Source: Chitinophagales bacterium (lineage in GTDB: Bacteria; Bacteroidota; Bacteroidia; Chitinophagales; JADIYW01). Taken from it: a stretch of DNA of 64,000 nt. The stretch's first letter is position 1; the number at the start of each line of letters is the position of its first letter. The notes under the pieces were generated by a model. That model made no database searches. It worked only from the letters and a program-made list of their open reading frames with translations, and was not told where the DNA came from. Position numbers and translations under genes: made by a program. The DNA is taken from positions 17,096 through 81,095 of the forward strand of contig JAIBAX010000015.1 of the NCBI GenBank assembly GCA_019694955.1, given 5' to 3'. Of this stretch, positions 9,082-17,624 are shown one piece after another.

Positions 9082-9603
9082 TTAAAATCGGAACATGGGT
9101 ACTGGCTTCAAAGGATGACTTATCAGGTTGCTAAAAAATAACTTTGTCAATAGCCAATGAAATCCTTTTGCCGGGAACAATTGGTAGGTTTCCCGAATAA
9201 ATGAATGTTCCAACCCAAAGGAAATAATACCCAAACTCAAATCTATGTTATCTGCTTTTTTATAGGCTTCAACTAATGGATGTCCGTTTTTTGACACCTG
9301 ATGATGGTTTAGGATGATTTCTGCCAATAATACTGTATCTATTTTAATATGATTTTTTTTCACAAACGCTTGCGCCAAATCATTAGAAGGTGCCAAATAA
9401 TCCAATGTTTTATGCGTCCAAATGCCGATATCATGAAACGCTAAGGCAACTTGTAACAACACAGGGTCATAAGGATCTGTATATATTTTTCTAAAAAAAG
9501 TATATACCCTGTTGATGTGATTCTTATAGGCATCATAGTCCTTGCCTAATTCCTTCTGATGGACTTCAAGAATACTTTTTGTAAGTGCTAATTCTTCTAT
9601 CAT
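9082..9603 (-). CDS. HD-domain phosphohydrolase-like protein
   Basis: This 173-residue protein has an HD motif in LAFHDIGIW (about 67-76), preceded by a histidine-containing helix (NHINRVYTFF) and followed by LNHHQ, which together can form the metal site of an HD-fold phosphohydrolase. The substrate is unknown. Its ATG overlaps the stop of the EEP-family gene upstream by four bases, so the two are translationally coupled and transcribed leftwards. The C-terminal third (FHWLLTKLFF) is hydrophobic and may sit at the membrane. It is short compared with multi-domain HD enzymes, but nothing suggests truncation. Confidence 0.72.
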   Translation of the reverse strand: MIEELALTKSILEVHQKELGKDYDAYKNHINRVYTFFRKIYTDPYDPVLLQVALAFHDIGIWTHKTLDYLAPSNDLAQAFVKKNHIKIDTVLLAEIILNHHQVSKNGHPLVEAYKKADNIDLSLGIISFGLEHSFIRETYQLFPAKGFHWLLTKLFFSNLISHPLKPVPMFRF

Positions 9604-10673
9604 CTGAGTTTGAATTGTAACATAACAGGTTGGTGGTCGGAATTTTTGAATTGTAAATCAATGCCTTTAATGGTTTCGACTTTAATATTTGGCGAAACCA
9701 AAAAGAAATCGATAACGGTCGTATATGTTTTTCCCGGTTCATAAGCCGTTTTTACCTTCCGGTTGGTTGTAACAGTAGAATCATATGCAAATGTCCACGT
9801 TTCCGGCATCCAATCTTTTGGAATATTGGATTGCTCATATGCTGCTTCGGCTTTGGTCATCTTAGTATAAGGGTCGTAATCGGGCGGACATTGATTCCAG
9901 TCGCCACCAACAACTATATAATTGCCTTTTTTGTATTCTTCCAAAAGCACCGTTTTCATATAATTCATTTCAGCAGCTTTCAATTCTCCCGTATTGTCAT
10001 AAGCAGATAAATGGTGGTTGATAACGACTAATTCCTTGCCATTTTGTAATGGATAGCGTTGCAAAAGCATGCATCTGTCCAGCATAAATAACCTTACCGG
10101 CCACGGGAATTTCGAAGAAAACTGATGCCTTGTGTTCTCTGTTGGGTCAAATTTTGAAAAAGTAATAATGCCCGAATTAACCCTTCCCATTGGTTCGGTA
10201 TATGGTTTAGGAACATATTTTACCTTGTAATTATAGGCTAAAGAAGCATTAAACCCGACTTGATTCATTTGCTCGGAAAACTGTTCCGCTTGCTTTAAGC
10301 CATAAGAGCGTTTTGAGTCAACATCTACTTCTTGCAGAAAAATAAAATCGGCATCCTTCCAAGTGCTGACTGTCTCGCTAGCACCTTTGAAGTATTTGTC
10401 GACAAAATCTTTCTTAGGACGTACCATATCGCCACCATCATAGAAAAAGTTACATTCAGCCCCTAAACCGCAATAGCCAATATTCCAATTATAAATGGTG
10501 AAAACTGAATCCGTAATATTGTTTTTATTTCCCTTCCCTGTTGTTTCAATAGTGATTTTTTCTTCAGGCTTCCAGTCGGTTAGGGTGGCAAAAATAATTA
10601 CACCAATCACATATAATGCTGCCAAAGCAACCAGTATTAAAGGAATTTTTAGTAATAAACTCATTTTTTTCAT
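9600..10673 (-). CDS. Endonuclease/exonuclease/phosphatase-family protein, membrane-anchored
   Basis: The 357 residues start with a transmembrane or signal-anchor segment (about 5-29). The EEP fold follows, recognised from IYNWNIGY, FLQEVD, VVINHHLSAYD, VVGGDWNQCP (catalytic Asp-Asn pair) and the terminal SDHQPVMLQF. This fold covers phosphodiesterases from DNase I to sphingomyelinase. The membrane anchor and periplasmic orientation suggest a lipid or extracytoplasmic phosphodiester substrate rather than chromosomal DNA, but that is inference. It heads a two-gene operon with the HD protein and is divergent from the lipase at 10833; a large palindrome lies in the shared upstream region. Confidence 0.82.
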   Translation of the reverse strand: MKKMSLLLKIPLILVALAALYVIGVIIFATLTDWKPEEKITIETTGKGNKNNITDSVFTIYNWNIGYCGLGAECNFFYDGGDMVRPKKDFVDKYFKGASETVSTWKDADFIFLQEVDVDSKRSYGLKQAEQFSEQMNQVGFNASLAYNYKVKYVPKPYTEPMGRVNSGIITFSKFDPTENTRHQFSSKFPWPVRLFMLDRCMLLQRYPLQNGKELVVINHHLSAYDNTGELKAAEMNYMKTVLLEEYKKGNYIVVGGDWNQCPPDYDPYTKMTKAEAAYEQSNIPKDWMPETWTFAYDSTVTTNRKVKTAYEPGKTYTTVIDFFLVSPNIKVETIKGIDLQFKNSDHQPVMLQFKLR

Positions 10674-10737
10674 GTTGTTGTTTTTAAGACGCCTATAGCA
10701 TTGTTGCCCTTAAAATACAAATATAAAGTATAATATT

Positions 10738-10784
10738 CAAAACAACCCTCGAGGTTGAATTTTTCAACCTCGAGGGTTGTTTTG
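10738..10784. repeat. Perfect 22-bp inverted repeat of two CTCGAG palindromes
   Basis: Two 22-base arms (10738-10759 and 10763-10784) are exact reverse complements around a TTT loop. Each arm contains one copy of the CAACCCTCGAGGTTG palindrome that also occurs near 5.6 and 35.6 kb. It sits in the upstream region shared by two divergent genes, 49 bases before the lipase start. With no T tract and this position it is not a terminator; it may be a cruciform, an operator or an interspersed repeat. Confidence 0.85.
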
Positions 10785-10832
10785 GATATGGACATTTTCA
10801 TCTGTATATTTACAGGCAAAAGTAATTTAATT

Positions 10833-11666
10833 ATGAAGCACCACGAGTTGACATGGAATACCTTTGATGGAATAAAGATTTTTGGACAGTATTGGACGCC
10901 AGATGCGCAAGATGCAAAAGCCGTCGTTTGTCTGGTTCATGGCATGGGCGAACATAGCAGCAGATACGAACATGTCGCTCAATACCTTACCGATAATGGA
11001 TTTGTATTATTGGCAATGGATTTGCGCGGGCATGGACATTCCAAGGGAAACCGCGGACATACGCCCAGTTATGAAGCATTGCTGAATGATGTTGAAAAGC
11101 TTCTGGACGAAGCCGATGAACTGTTTCCGGGCAAGAAAAAGTTTCTTTATGGACACAGCATGGGCGGTGGGTTAGTAGGCAATTTTATCCTTAAACGGAA
11201 AAGAACGATTGCCGGCGCCATTTTGAGTTCTCCATACTTTAAACTTTCCTTTGAACCGCCAAAGGTAAAAATTATGGCGGGAAAACTATTTGAAAACCTT
11301 TTACCAACGTTAAGCCTACCAACAGGGCTGGATGCCAACCATATTTCACATGATGCAGAAGTGGTCAATAAATATAAAAATGATCCTTTGGTGCATGATA
11401 AAATATCAGCAAAAATGGGCATGGCCATCATAGATAATGGACAATGGGCAATAGATCATGCTGCTTCACTTTCTGTTCCAACACTCATTTATCACGGAAG
11501 TGGAGATCAACTTACGTCTCATGATGGAAGTAAGGAATTTGCACAGAATGCCGGAAAGAATGCACGTTTTGTGAGCCTCAAAGATTTATATCACGAAACC
11601 CATAACGAGGTCGAAAAAGAGCAAGTATTTAAAATGATTGTTGACTTTTGCAATGGATTGCTGTAG
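10833..11666 (+). CDS. Alpha/beta hydrolase, monoacylglycerol lipase-like
   Basis: This 277-residue serine hydrolase of the Hydrolase_4 type is related to monoacylglycerol lipase and lysophospholipase. It has oxyanion motif VHGMGEHSSRY, nucleophile serine in GHSMGG, acid Asp in YHGSGDQLT and catalytic His in YHETHNE. The start at the ATG 10833 gives the usual N terminus MKHHELTWNT; an in-frame ATG at 10755 would put part of the palindromic hairpin inside the coding sequence and adds no family-like residues. It probably cleaves mono-acylglycerols or lysolipids in the cytoplasm. It stands 41 bases upstream of the helicase-nuclease gene; whether they are co-transcribed is unknown. Confidence 0.88.
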   Translation: MKHHELTWNTFDGIKIFGQYWTPDAQDAKAVVCLVHGMGEHSSRYEHVAQYLTDNGFVLLAMDLRGHGHSKGNRGHTPSYEALLNDVEKLLDEADELFPGKKKFLYGHSMGGGLVGNFILKRKRTIAGAILSSPYFKLSFEPPKVKIMAGKLFENLLPTLSLPTGLDANHISHDAEVVNKYKNDPLVHDKISAKMGMAIIDNGQWAIDHAASLSVPTLIYHGSGDQLTSHDGSKEFAQNAGKNARFVSLKDLYHETHNEVEKEQVFKMIVDFCNGLL

Positions 11667-11707
11667 CCTTTACTTTTTTAACTCATTGAAAATAAAGGAT
11701 AACTTTC

Positions 11708-14700
11708 ATGACCATTACACAAGCTTTCTTAGATAAGCTCCTCAAAAAATTAAAAACAGGCGACGCCCGTGGTATCCATCTAAATGCCTTGCCGGGAAAC
11801 TATGCGCGATTGGATTTGTATGATTTGGTGAATGTTGAACAAAGCATGCATCTGAAATTTTTGCAAGAATTACTAACAAAACATAGCTTTTCCTTTCAAA
11901 TTACCATAGATCCTAAGCTCACTAAAAATAAAACGAAAGAAGAAGCCGATTTAATCAATAAAATTGTCAAACGCCTCAATTTTATGTACTACCAGGAACG
12001 TGATATGTTTCAGGAAGAAGGTACTAAAACTTTCGCTTTCGGTTATCCGCTTTTGGTAAAGAGAGATCCTGTTAACCCTAAAAAAGTGTTGAAAGCACCC
12101 ATTCTAATTTGGTATTTGGAATTAGAGAAAGATAGTCAACGGAATAATACATGGAAAATATCCAGAAATGAAGATCATCCGGTTATCCTCAATGAGTCCT
12201 TACAAACACATCTTGAAACAACAGAAAAGTTGAAGATAGACGATTTAGAAACATTTCTTGAAGATGGCATTATTGACGAACAAGAATTGGTAAAACTCAC
12301 ACATGGATTGCTGGAGAAATTCTCAGTCACCATAGATGAAAGTGAAGTACTGAAAGTATTGCCAAGTTCTAATAAAGAAGGGTTAGATAAACTTACTGGT
12401 GACGCACCGTGGATTCGTTGGTCAGGGGTGTTTGGTTTGTATAAAGCCCAAAAGCAAAGCATTATTCGGGATATTGAACAGTTTGCTGAACAGGGTATTG
12501 TAGACGAAGCAGCAACCTTTAGCAGCTATCAAAAGGATACGGTAACGCCCGTCGCTTTGGATCCGAGTCAGGAGAAGGTGCTACTCACCTTACAGGAAAA
12601 GCAGAAAATCATCATTCAAGGCCCTCCCGGAACCGGAAAAAGTCAGACTTTAACGGGTATTATTACCAACGCACTGCTCAATGGTGCTACGTGTTTAGTA
12701 GTGGGAGAGAAGCGTACTGCTATGGAAGTGATATACAATCACCTCCGCAATATGGGACTAGGAGATTTGTCGATACTCATTGAAGACATCAATGCCAACA
12801 GAAAGCCTATCGTTGAACGTATTCGCAACTTAGTAGAAGGAGAACCGCCCGCTAAGGCTGTGTTTAAGAAACTAGAATATGATGAACTAAAGCAGAAGTA
12901 TGAGAAGCTGCGAAAGGATGCCAATAATAGACTTTTGCTGGTAGAACAGCCTTTTTTTGGCGATTATAACTACCTCGAAATGGTGGCTGCCTTAAACATG
13001 GATTTGCATGCCTATGCCGATGAAGCATTTTCTCAAGAACACAAAAGCCTTCCCTTTTCTTATGATTATGAAGAGTATGCACATACTAAGGAAAAAATAG
13101 ACGACCTGCAACTGTTGTATAAGCGCTCTCCACAGCATACCCAAATTTTTAGGAAAATTCCGGATCATAAATATTCGTTGGAAGCAGTACCGGAAAAAGT
13201 ATTCGAAGGTATTGAAGATACACAGCTTGCCGTTGAAAAGCTAAAAGAAAACATACAAAATAATATCCAAACGTACGGCCAGGACTTTAATGCTTTGGGT
13301 GGTTTTACACAAGCCAAAGGTGCCATACTTGGTTTGTTTGGCGGTAAGCATAAGCAGATTAAGCAGCAAAAAGAACAATGCCAGAACGATTACGCCAAAT
13401 TGAAACTGATATTGGAAAGTGAGGGATATGCACAGAACTTACCGGATATTCATACAACGGCAAGTTTTGCTCAAATCATACCACATTTGGAGCAGGTACT
13501 GTATCATCTAACACCTGTGCTACAATTGCGTGCAGCATTTCTCGACTTCTATCCATATGCAGCTTATTTGGAAAGCCAAACATCTGCCATCAAAATTATT
13601 TGTAAGCAATCATTTGAGCAACAAAACTATCCTGCGTGGGCAGAGACGTTTCAGGCATTTTATTGGCGCAAAGTCATTGAAACATTCAGTCAACGCTTTC
13701 AATTCGATGGCTTTACGCAGAATGTTTTAGATGAATTGTCGGATATTGAGCAGAAATTTAAAGCCTTGATTCCCAAGAAAATTCTCTTTGACTGGGAGCA
13801 GAAAAGAAATACACTATTGGCAAGTCGTGACATTTCTAAGATAAAACAACTCTATAACTATAGGAAAAACAAGCAGTTTGAAACACGTAATTCATTGCGG
13901 AAAATAATTTTTTCAGACTTCGATTTATTTGTTCACACATTTCCGGTAGTGATGGTCAGTCCGGTTGTAGGTGCTTCTATTTTACCGCTAAAGGCAGGGT
14001 TATTTGATATTGTATTGATGGATGAGGCCAGTCAATTGCGTGTAGAAGATACTTTTACAGCACTTTTACGGGGAAAGACGAAGATTATTTCCGGTGATAA
14101 GCACCAAATGCCACCATCTAGTTATTTTGCTGCAACACCTGTATTTTTGGCAGCAAGTGAAGAAGCTGAAGAAGAAACTGAACAGGCAGATTTTTTGGCA
14201 GATAGCGAATCGTTATTAGAGTTTGCCAGCGATAGTGATTATAATTTCACCTACTTGGATTTCCATTATCGCTCCCAACATCCAGATTTGATTAATTTCT
14301 CCAATGCTGCATTCTATAATTCAAGATTAGTACCCATGCCGGAAAAGGAGGATTATATTCCTATTCAATTGTTTCAAGTGAACGGTATGTATAATAAAGA
14401 TGGTATAAATACCACTGAAGCGGAAGCCATCGTTAAGTACCTGTTTAGCGAAATGGAGGCTGAAGAGGGTGTTTTTCCTTCTGTGGGTGTTGCCACTCTT
14501 AATCTTCACCAGCGCAATTATATTTGGGAGCTGATTATGGAGAAATCATATGAAAGCAAGGAAACGGCGCAACAGTTGGAAGCATTGATAGATGCAGGGC
14601 TATTTGTCAAAAACCTTGAAAATATTCAAGGAGATGAGCGAGATTATATTCTGATGAGCACTACTTTTGGTCCGGATAAAGAAGGTAAATTCAGGCAGCA

Positions 14701-15301
14701 AATTGGCCCATTGGCACAGACTAAAGGATATCAATTGCTCAATGTTATCATTACAAGAGCAAAAAAAGCCATTCAAATATATACATCCATTCCTGAACAA
14801 GTGTATATGAACTTTCACGATGAAGTGAAGGAGAAGGGCAATACTGGGAAAGGGATTTTTTATGCTTATTTGGCGTATGCAAAAACTATTTCCGAGACCA
14901 ATATTACATTGAGAGATAACCTTATCAATACGATTAAATTGCAGGATAGTGAACGCAATGTCATGAATAGTTCCACCTCCGAGCGCTTTAAAGATATGTT
15001 GTGGGTGCTATTGAAAAATAGTTTAGAGCCTACCTATGCCGTTGAAAAGGATGCACATTTTGGTGGTATTGTTTTAGATATAGCCATTTATGATGCCGCA
15101 CATAATTTGGTGCTTGTTCTGGAAACAGAAGGTAAGCATGGTTATTTTGGTCATGCAGCTTATAGAAGTGCGTTGTATAAGTCGGGATTATTATCGAAGT
15201 ATGAAGTTCCGCTTTTGTATATGTGGAGTTGGTACTGGTTGCACGAACCGCAGAAGCAAATTGAGAAAATACAGGTGTTTCTTCGGCAGTTGGCGTCATA
15301 A
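11708..15301 (+). CDS. SF1 (UPF1-like) helicase fused to a PD-(D/E)XK nuclease
   Basis: This 1197-residue protein has Walker A GPPGTGKS at 305-312, Walker B/DEAS box at 772-775 followed by GDKHQMPPSS (motif III), YRSQHPDLI (motif IV-like), GDERDYI (motif V) and VIITRAKKA at 1013-1021 (motif VI). These are superfamily I DNA/RNA helicase motifs, with a long helical insert (about 380-690) between motifs I and II. The last 80 residues form a nuclease-like domain: Asp1124, Glu1141 and Lys1143 make a D...ExK site, and the end (YMWSWYWLHEP) resembles the MTES_1575/Vsr-like endonuclease domain. Helicase-nuclease fusions of this kind are often associated with phage or plasmid defence; that role is inferred here. 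A toxin-antitoxin pair follows. Confidence 0.85.
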   Translation: MTITQAFLDKLLKKLKTGDARGIHLNALPGNYARLDLYDLVNVEQSMHLKFLQELLTKHSFSFQITIDPKLTKNKTKEEADLINKIVKRLNFMYYQERDMFQEEGTKTFAFGYPLLVKRDPVNPKKVLKAPILIWYLELEKDSQRNNTWKISRNEDHPVILNESLQTHLETTEKLKIDDLETFLEDGIIDEQELVKLTHGLLEKFSVTIDESEVLKVLPSSNKEGLDKLTGDAPWIRWSGVFGLYKAQKQSIIRDIEQFAEQGIVDEAATFSSYQKDTVTPVALDPSQEKVLLTLQEKQKIIIQGPPGTGKSQTLTGIITNALLNGATCLVVGEKRTAMEVIYNHLRNMGLGDLSILIEDINANRKPIVERIRNLVEGEPPAKAVFKKLEYDELKQKYEKLRKDANNRLLLVEQPFFGDYNYLEMVAALNMDLHAYADEAFSQEHKSLPFSYDYEEYAHTKEKIDDLQLLYKRSPQHTQIFRKIPDHKYSLEAVPEKVFEGIEDTQLAVEKLKENIQNNIQTYGQDFNALGGFTQAKGAILGLFGGKHKQIKQQKEQCQNDYAKLKLILESEGYAQNLPDIHTTASFAQIIPHLEQVLYHLTPVLQLRAAFLDFYPYAAYLESQTSAIKIICKQSFEQQNYPAWAETFQAFYWRKVIETFSQRFQFDGFTQNVLDELSDIEQKFKALIPKKILFDWEQKRNTLLASRDISKIKQLYNYRKNKQFETRNSLRKIIFSDFDLFVHTFPVVMVSPVVGASILPLKAGLFDIVLMDEASQLRVEDTFTALLRGKTKIISGDKHQMPPSSYFAATPVFLAASEEAEEETEQADFLADSESLLEFASDSDYNFTYLDFHYRSQHPDLINFSNAAFYNSRLVPMPEKEDYIPIQLFQVNGMYNKDGINTTEAEAIVKYLFSEMEAEEGVFPSVGVATLNLHQRNYIWELIMEKSYESKETAQQLEALIDAGLFVKNLENIQGDERDYILMSTTFGPDKEGKFRQQIGPLAQTKGYQLLNVIITRAKKAIQIYTSIPEQVYMNFHDEVKEKGNTGKGIFYAYLAYAKTISETNITLRDNLINTIKLQDSERNVMNSSTSERFKDMLWVLLKNSLEPTYAVEKDAHFGGIVLDIAIYDAAHNLVLVLETEGKHGYFGHAAYRSALYKSGLLSKYEVPLLYMWSWYWLHEPQKQIEKIQVFLRQLAS

Positions 15302-15410
15302 TAGGTGTAGTCTGTCTATTTGTCTATTCTATTCACCTACCGTTAGGGAATTTTTTAAAGCGAAGACCAGTTTTTTCAAAGTTTTTCTTTAGATTTGGTA
15401 AAAAAATGTC

Positions 15411-15647
15411 ATGTCAACGGTAGAATTACAAAATCAATTGATTAGTAAAATTCAAATTACTATGGATGAAGATATTCTAGAGAATGTTCTTAGATTTCTT
15501 GAGTTTGAGACAAGTAAAGATGAAGTATATGCGTTTAATGAAGCGGAAGAACAGGCCATTGAAAAGGCTAGACAACAAGTTAAAAATGGACAATTTTATT
15601 CTGACGAAGAACTAGTTAAACTAACGGAAAAATGGCTAAAAGGATAG
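15411..15647 (+). CDS. Antitoxin of a type II RelE/ParE pair
   Basis: This is a 78-residue acidic, helical protein (VELQNQLISKIQITMDEDI, then EEQAIEKARQQVKNG and YSDEELVKLTEKWLKG). The C-terminal acidic tail with EELVKLTEKW is typical of the toxin-wrapping half of Bacteroidota antitoxins paired with RelE/ParE toxins. The stop overlaps the start of the toxin gene by 16 bases, the standard antitoxin-first arrangement. No clear DNA-binding fold is recognisable by eye, so autoregulation is inferred from family behaviour. Confidence 0.8.
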   Translation: MSTVELQNQLISKIQITMDEDILENVLRFLEFETSKDEVYAFNEAEEQAIEKARQQVKNGQFYSDEELVKLTEKWLKG

Positions 15648-15943
15648 TTTGGTCTGAAGACGCCTATCAAGATATGGTACAAATTTTTTCCTATTGGAAC
15701 AATCGAAATAAATCTAATCTTTATAGTCGGAAATTAAATAAGTTGTTCAGAGACACATTAAAGTCAATTTTAAAAAACCCTGCAATTGGTAGGAATACCA
15801 ATGTTGAAAATGTCAAAAGAATAATAGCGAGAGATTATTTTATTATATATGAAGAAAGTGAATCAAGTCTTACTGTGCTTAGAATTTGGGATACCCGACA
15901 AAATCCCAATAAACTTAAATACGGTGTTGCCAATGACTATTGA
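15632..15943 (+). CDS. RelE/ParE-family toxin
   Basis: This 103-residue basic protein has the RelE/ParE layout: an N-terminal strand KRIVWSEDAYQDM, two helices (QIFSYWNNRNKS and LFRDTLKSILKNPAIGR), then the strands RIIARDYFIIYEE and SLTVLRIWDTRQNP. RelE members cleave mRNA on the ribosome while ParE members poison DNA gyrase; which activity applies cannot be decided here. It overlaps the antitoxin by 16 bases and ends one base before the convergent START-domain gene. The pair lies directly after the helicase-nuclease gene, which strengthens the accessory or defence flavour of this segment. Confidence 0.85.
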   Translation: MAKRIVWSEDAYQDMVQIFSYWNNRNKSNLYSRKLNKLFRDTLKSILKNPAIGRNTNVENVKRIIARDYFIIYEESESSLTVLRIWDTRQNPNKLKYGVANDY

Positions 15944-15944
15944 T

Positions 15945-16553
15945 CTACTTTACCAAAGCCATCAGTTTCTCCAACATAGTAAAAGGAGCATCGACAGCAG
16001 AAGTATTTGCCATAGAATCTGATACATTTCCGCCTGGAGAGCTATATGCTTGATGGGTAACTTTTACCTTGCCACCTTCCATAGGTTCAAACTTCCAATA
16101 GCCCTTCATTTTTGGAACACGTACTAGTCCATCTACTTTTGGTACCAAATCGGCAGCACCTTCTAATTCGATGGTAACGGCACCTTTAGCATCCGGCGCA
16201 CCAATTTTATAATGTGTAACTACATCTCTATCACTCACCAATGGCACCGAAATAATCATATAGGTATAAAAATCATTATCGCTGATTTTTTTGGTCATTT
16301 TTACAGAACCTGCTTTTGCCTTATAGATGAATTTGTCGTGTTTAGTAATATCTTTAAAAAGAGCCACAAGTTTAGGGATAGTAGTGGTCATTACAACAGT
16401 ACCTTTGTATTCCTTTAATTTGGAATCTGTCATTTTTCGGGTGTAAATGGTAATGCCCTTTTCGCTTTTTTCTTGCTTCCATTCTGTTTGAGACCAAGAT
16501 TGTGCGATAAACATCACAGAAAATAATAAAGTCGTTAAAAATTTCATATTCAA
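15945..16553 (-). CDS. Secreted START-domain lipid-binding protein
   Basis: This 202-residue protein has a signal peptide (about 1-21, ending AQSWSQ). The rest has the START/polyketide-cyclase helix-grip pattern: TEWKQEKSEKGITIYTRKM, a long strand-rich centre with PLVSDRDVVTHYK, and a final amphipathic helix DAPFTMLEKLMALVK. Such domains bind a hydrophobic ligand in a cavity; the ligand is not known. Location is periplasmic or extracellular. It is convergent with the toxin-antitoxin pair and divergent from the PDZ protein gene. Confidence 0.85.
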   Translation of the reverse strand: MNMKFLTTLLFSVMFIAQSWSQTEWKQEKSEKGITIYTRKMTDSKLKEYKGTVVMTTTIPKLVALFKDITKHDKFIYKAKAGSVKMTKKISDNDFYTYMIISVPLVSDRDVVTHYKIGAPDAKGAVTIELEGAADLVPKVDGLVRVPKMKGYWKFEPMEGGKVKVTHQAYSSPGGNVSDSMANTSAVDAPFTMLEKLMALVK

Positions 16554-16620
16554 GTTTAATGTTGTAAAACCAAAAAGTGTGCCTCTTTTAACTACAAAAT
16601 TCTAAAGTTTTCTTAAATTA

Positions 16621-16651
16621 TTGCAATTATGTTCAGATAAAATTATCTTTG
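16621..16651 (+). promoter_or_regulatory. Possible Bacteroidota promoter for the PDZ-T9SS gene
   Basis: TATCTTTG (16644-16651) matches the Bacteroidota -7 box TAnnTTTG, and a TTG at 16621-16623 lies 20 bases upstream in the -33 position. The -33 element is incomplete (ATTG rather than TTTG). The gene start is 20 bases downstream. Confidence 0.4.
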
Positions 16652-16670
16652 ACATTATAAATTGTGGAAA

Positions 16671-17624
16671 ATGAGGGTTTTAAATTGTTTTAAATTTTTA
16701 CTAGCGGTAACTATTTTCTTAGTTTTTTCTTCAGTTTATGCTGGAGAGCCGGGTTATTTGGGCATTTCAATTAAGGATTTTTCCTTGGATAATAATGGAA
16801 ATCCTGTTGCCGGTGTTCAAGTGGTCAATATTTTCGATGATGGCGCAGCTAAAAACACAGCTTTGAAGGAAAACGATATCATCACACATATTAATGGATT
16901 AACAGTACACAAAAGAGAAACAGTTTTAGCCGAATTGGCTAAACTACAGTGGGGGGATGAAGTAGAACTTGTCTATTTCAGAGAAGGGGGTTATTATACG
17001 ATAAAGTTTAACCTTGGCTACAAGAAAATTACCAAGACATATAACATGTCAAAAATGAAAGACAACGGTAAGGAAATATGGCAATTCAAAGATGATAATA
17101 CCTTGCTAACATTAGATGAAGCGGGGAATGCGGTTGAGATCTCCAGAAAAACGGCTGATAATACCACTGAATCTATTGATTTAACGCAAGTTGGCACAGC
17201 AGAGTTACCTCAGTATTTCCTCGATTATTCCGATAAAAAGCAAGCTGTAGATATTGTCAAAATCAAACAGACCGAAAGTGGTTCAAAAGCGAATGAAGTA
17301 GTGTTTATCAAGACGGTAAAAGAATCCGGAACGCCTACACAAACACAACAAGAAACCGAACTGAACCTTAATAATTTTTCTATATCACCTAACCCAACGA
17401 TAGATGGGAGTTTTAACTTGGGCTTGCAAAGTACCCAAAAGGCAACTGCTACCATTCAGATTTTTGATATTACTGGAAAAATCGTGTGGTCAAAGCAAAA
17501 TGTGTCTATAGAAGATGCTTACAGCGAAAAAGTAGATCTCGGAAAGAATATCGCCAAAGGCACATATCTGATTCAAGTAGTGCAAGGAGGAAAAAAAGCT
17601 ACTAAGAAGTTGTTGGTGCAGTGA
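16671..17624 (+). CDS. PDZ-domain protein with T9SS sorting domain
   Basis: This is a 317-residue protein counted from the ATG at 16671; an in-frame TTG at 16662 is a less likely start. It has a signal peptide (about 1-24, ending SSVYA), a PDZ domain (about 28-105, with GYLGISIKDF, AKNTALKENDIITHING and a downstream GDEVELVYFREG), an unassigned middle region, and a type A T9SS C-terminal domain starting at SPNPTIDG and ending in KKLLVQ. PDZ domains bind peptide tails, so a role as an exported scaffold or chaperone is possible; no protease domain is present. Its stop directly abuts the stop of the convergent Fic gene. Confidence 0.85.
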   Translation: MRVLNCFKFLLAVTIFLVFSSVYAGEPGYLGISIKDFSLDNNGNPVAGVQVVNIFDDGAAKNTALKENDIITHINGLTVHKRETVLAELAKLQWGDEVELVYFREGGYYTIKFNLGYKKITKTYNMSKMKDNGKEIWQFKDDNTLLTLDEAGNAVEISRKTADNTTESIDLTQVGTAELPQYFLDYSDKKQAVDIVKIKQTESGSKANEVVFIKTVKESGTPTQTQQETELNLNNFSISPNPTIDGSFNLGLQSTQKATATIQIFDITGKIVWSKQNVSIEDAYSEKVDLGKNIAKGTYLIQVVQGGKKATKKLLVQ

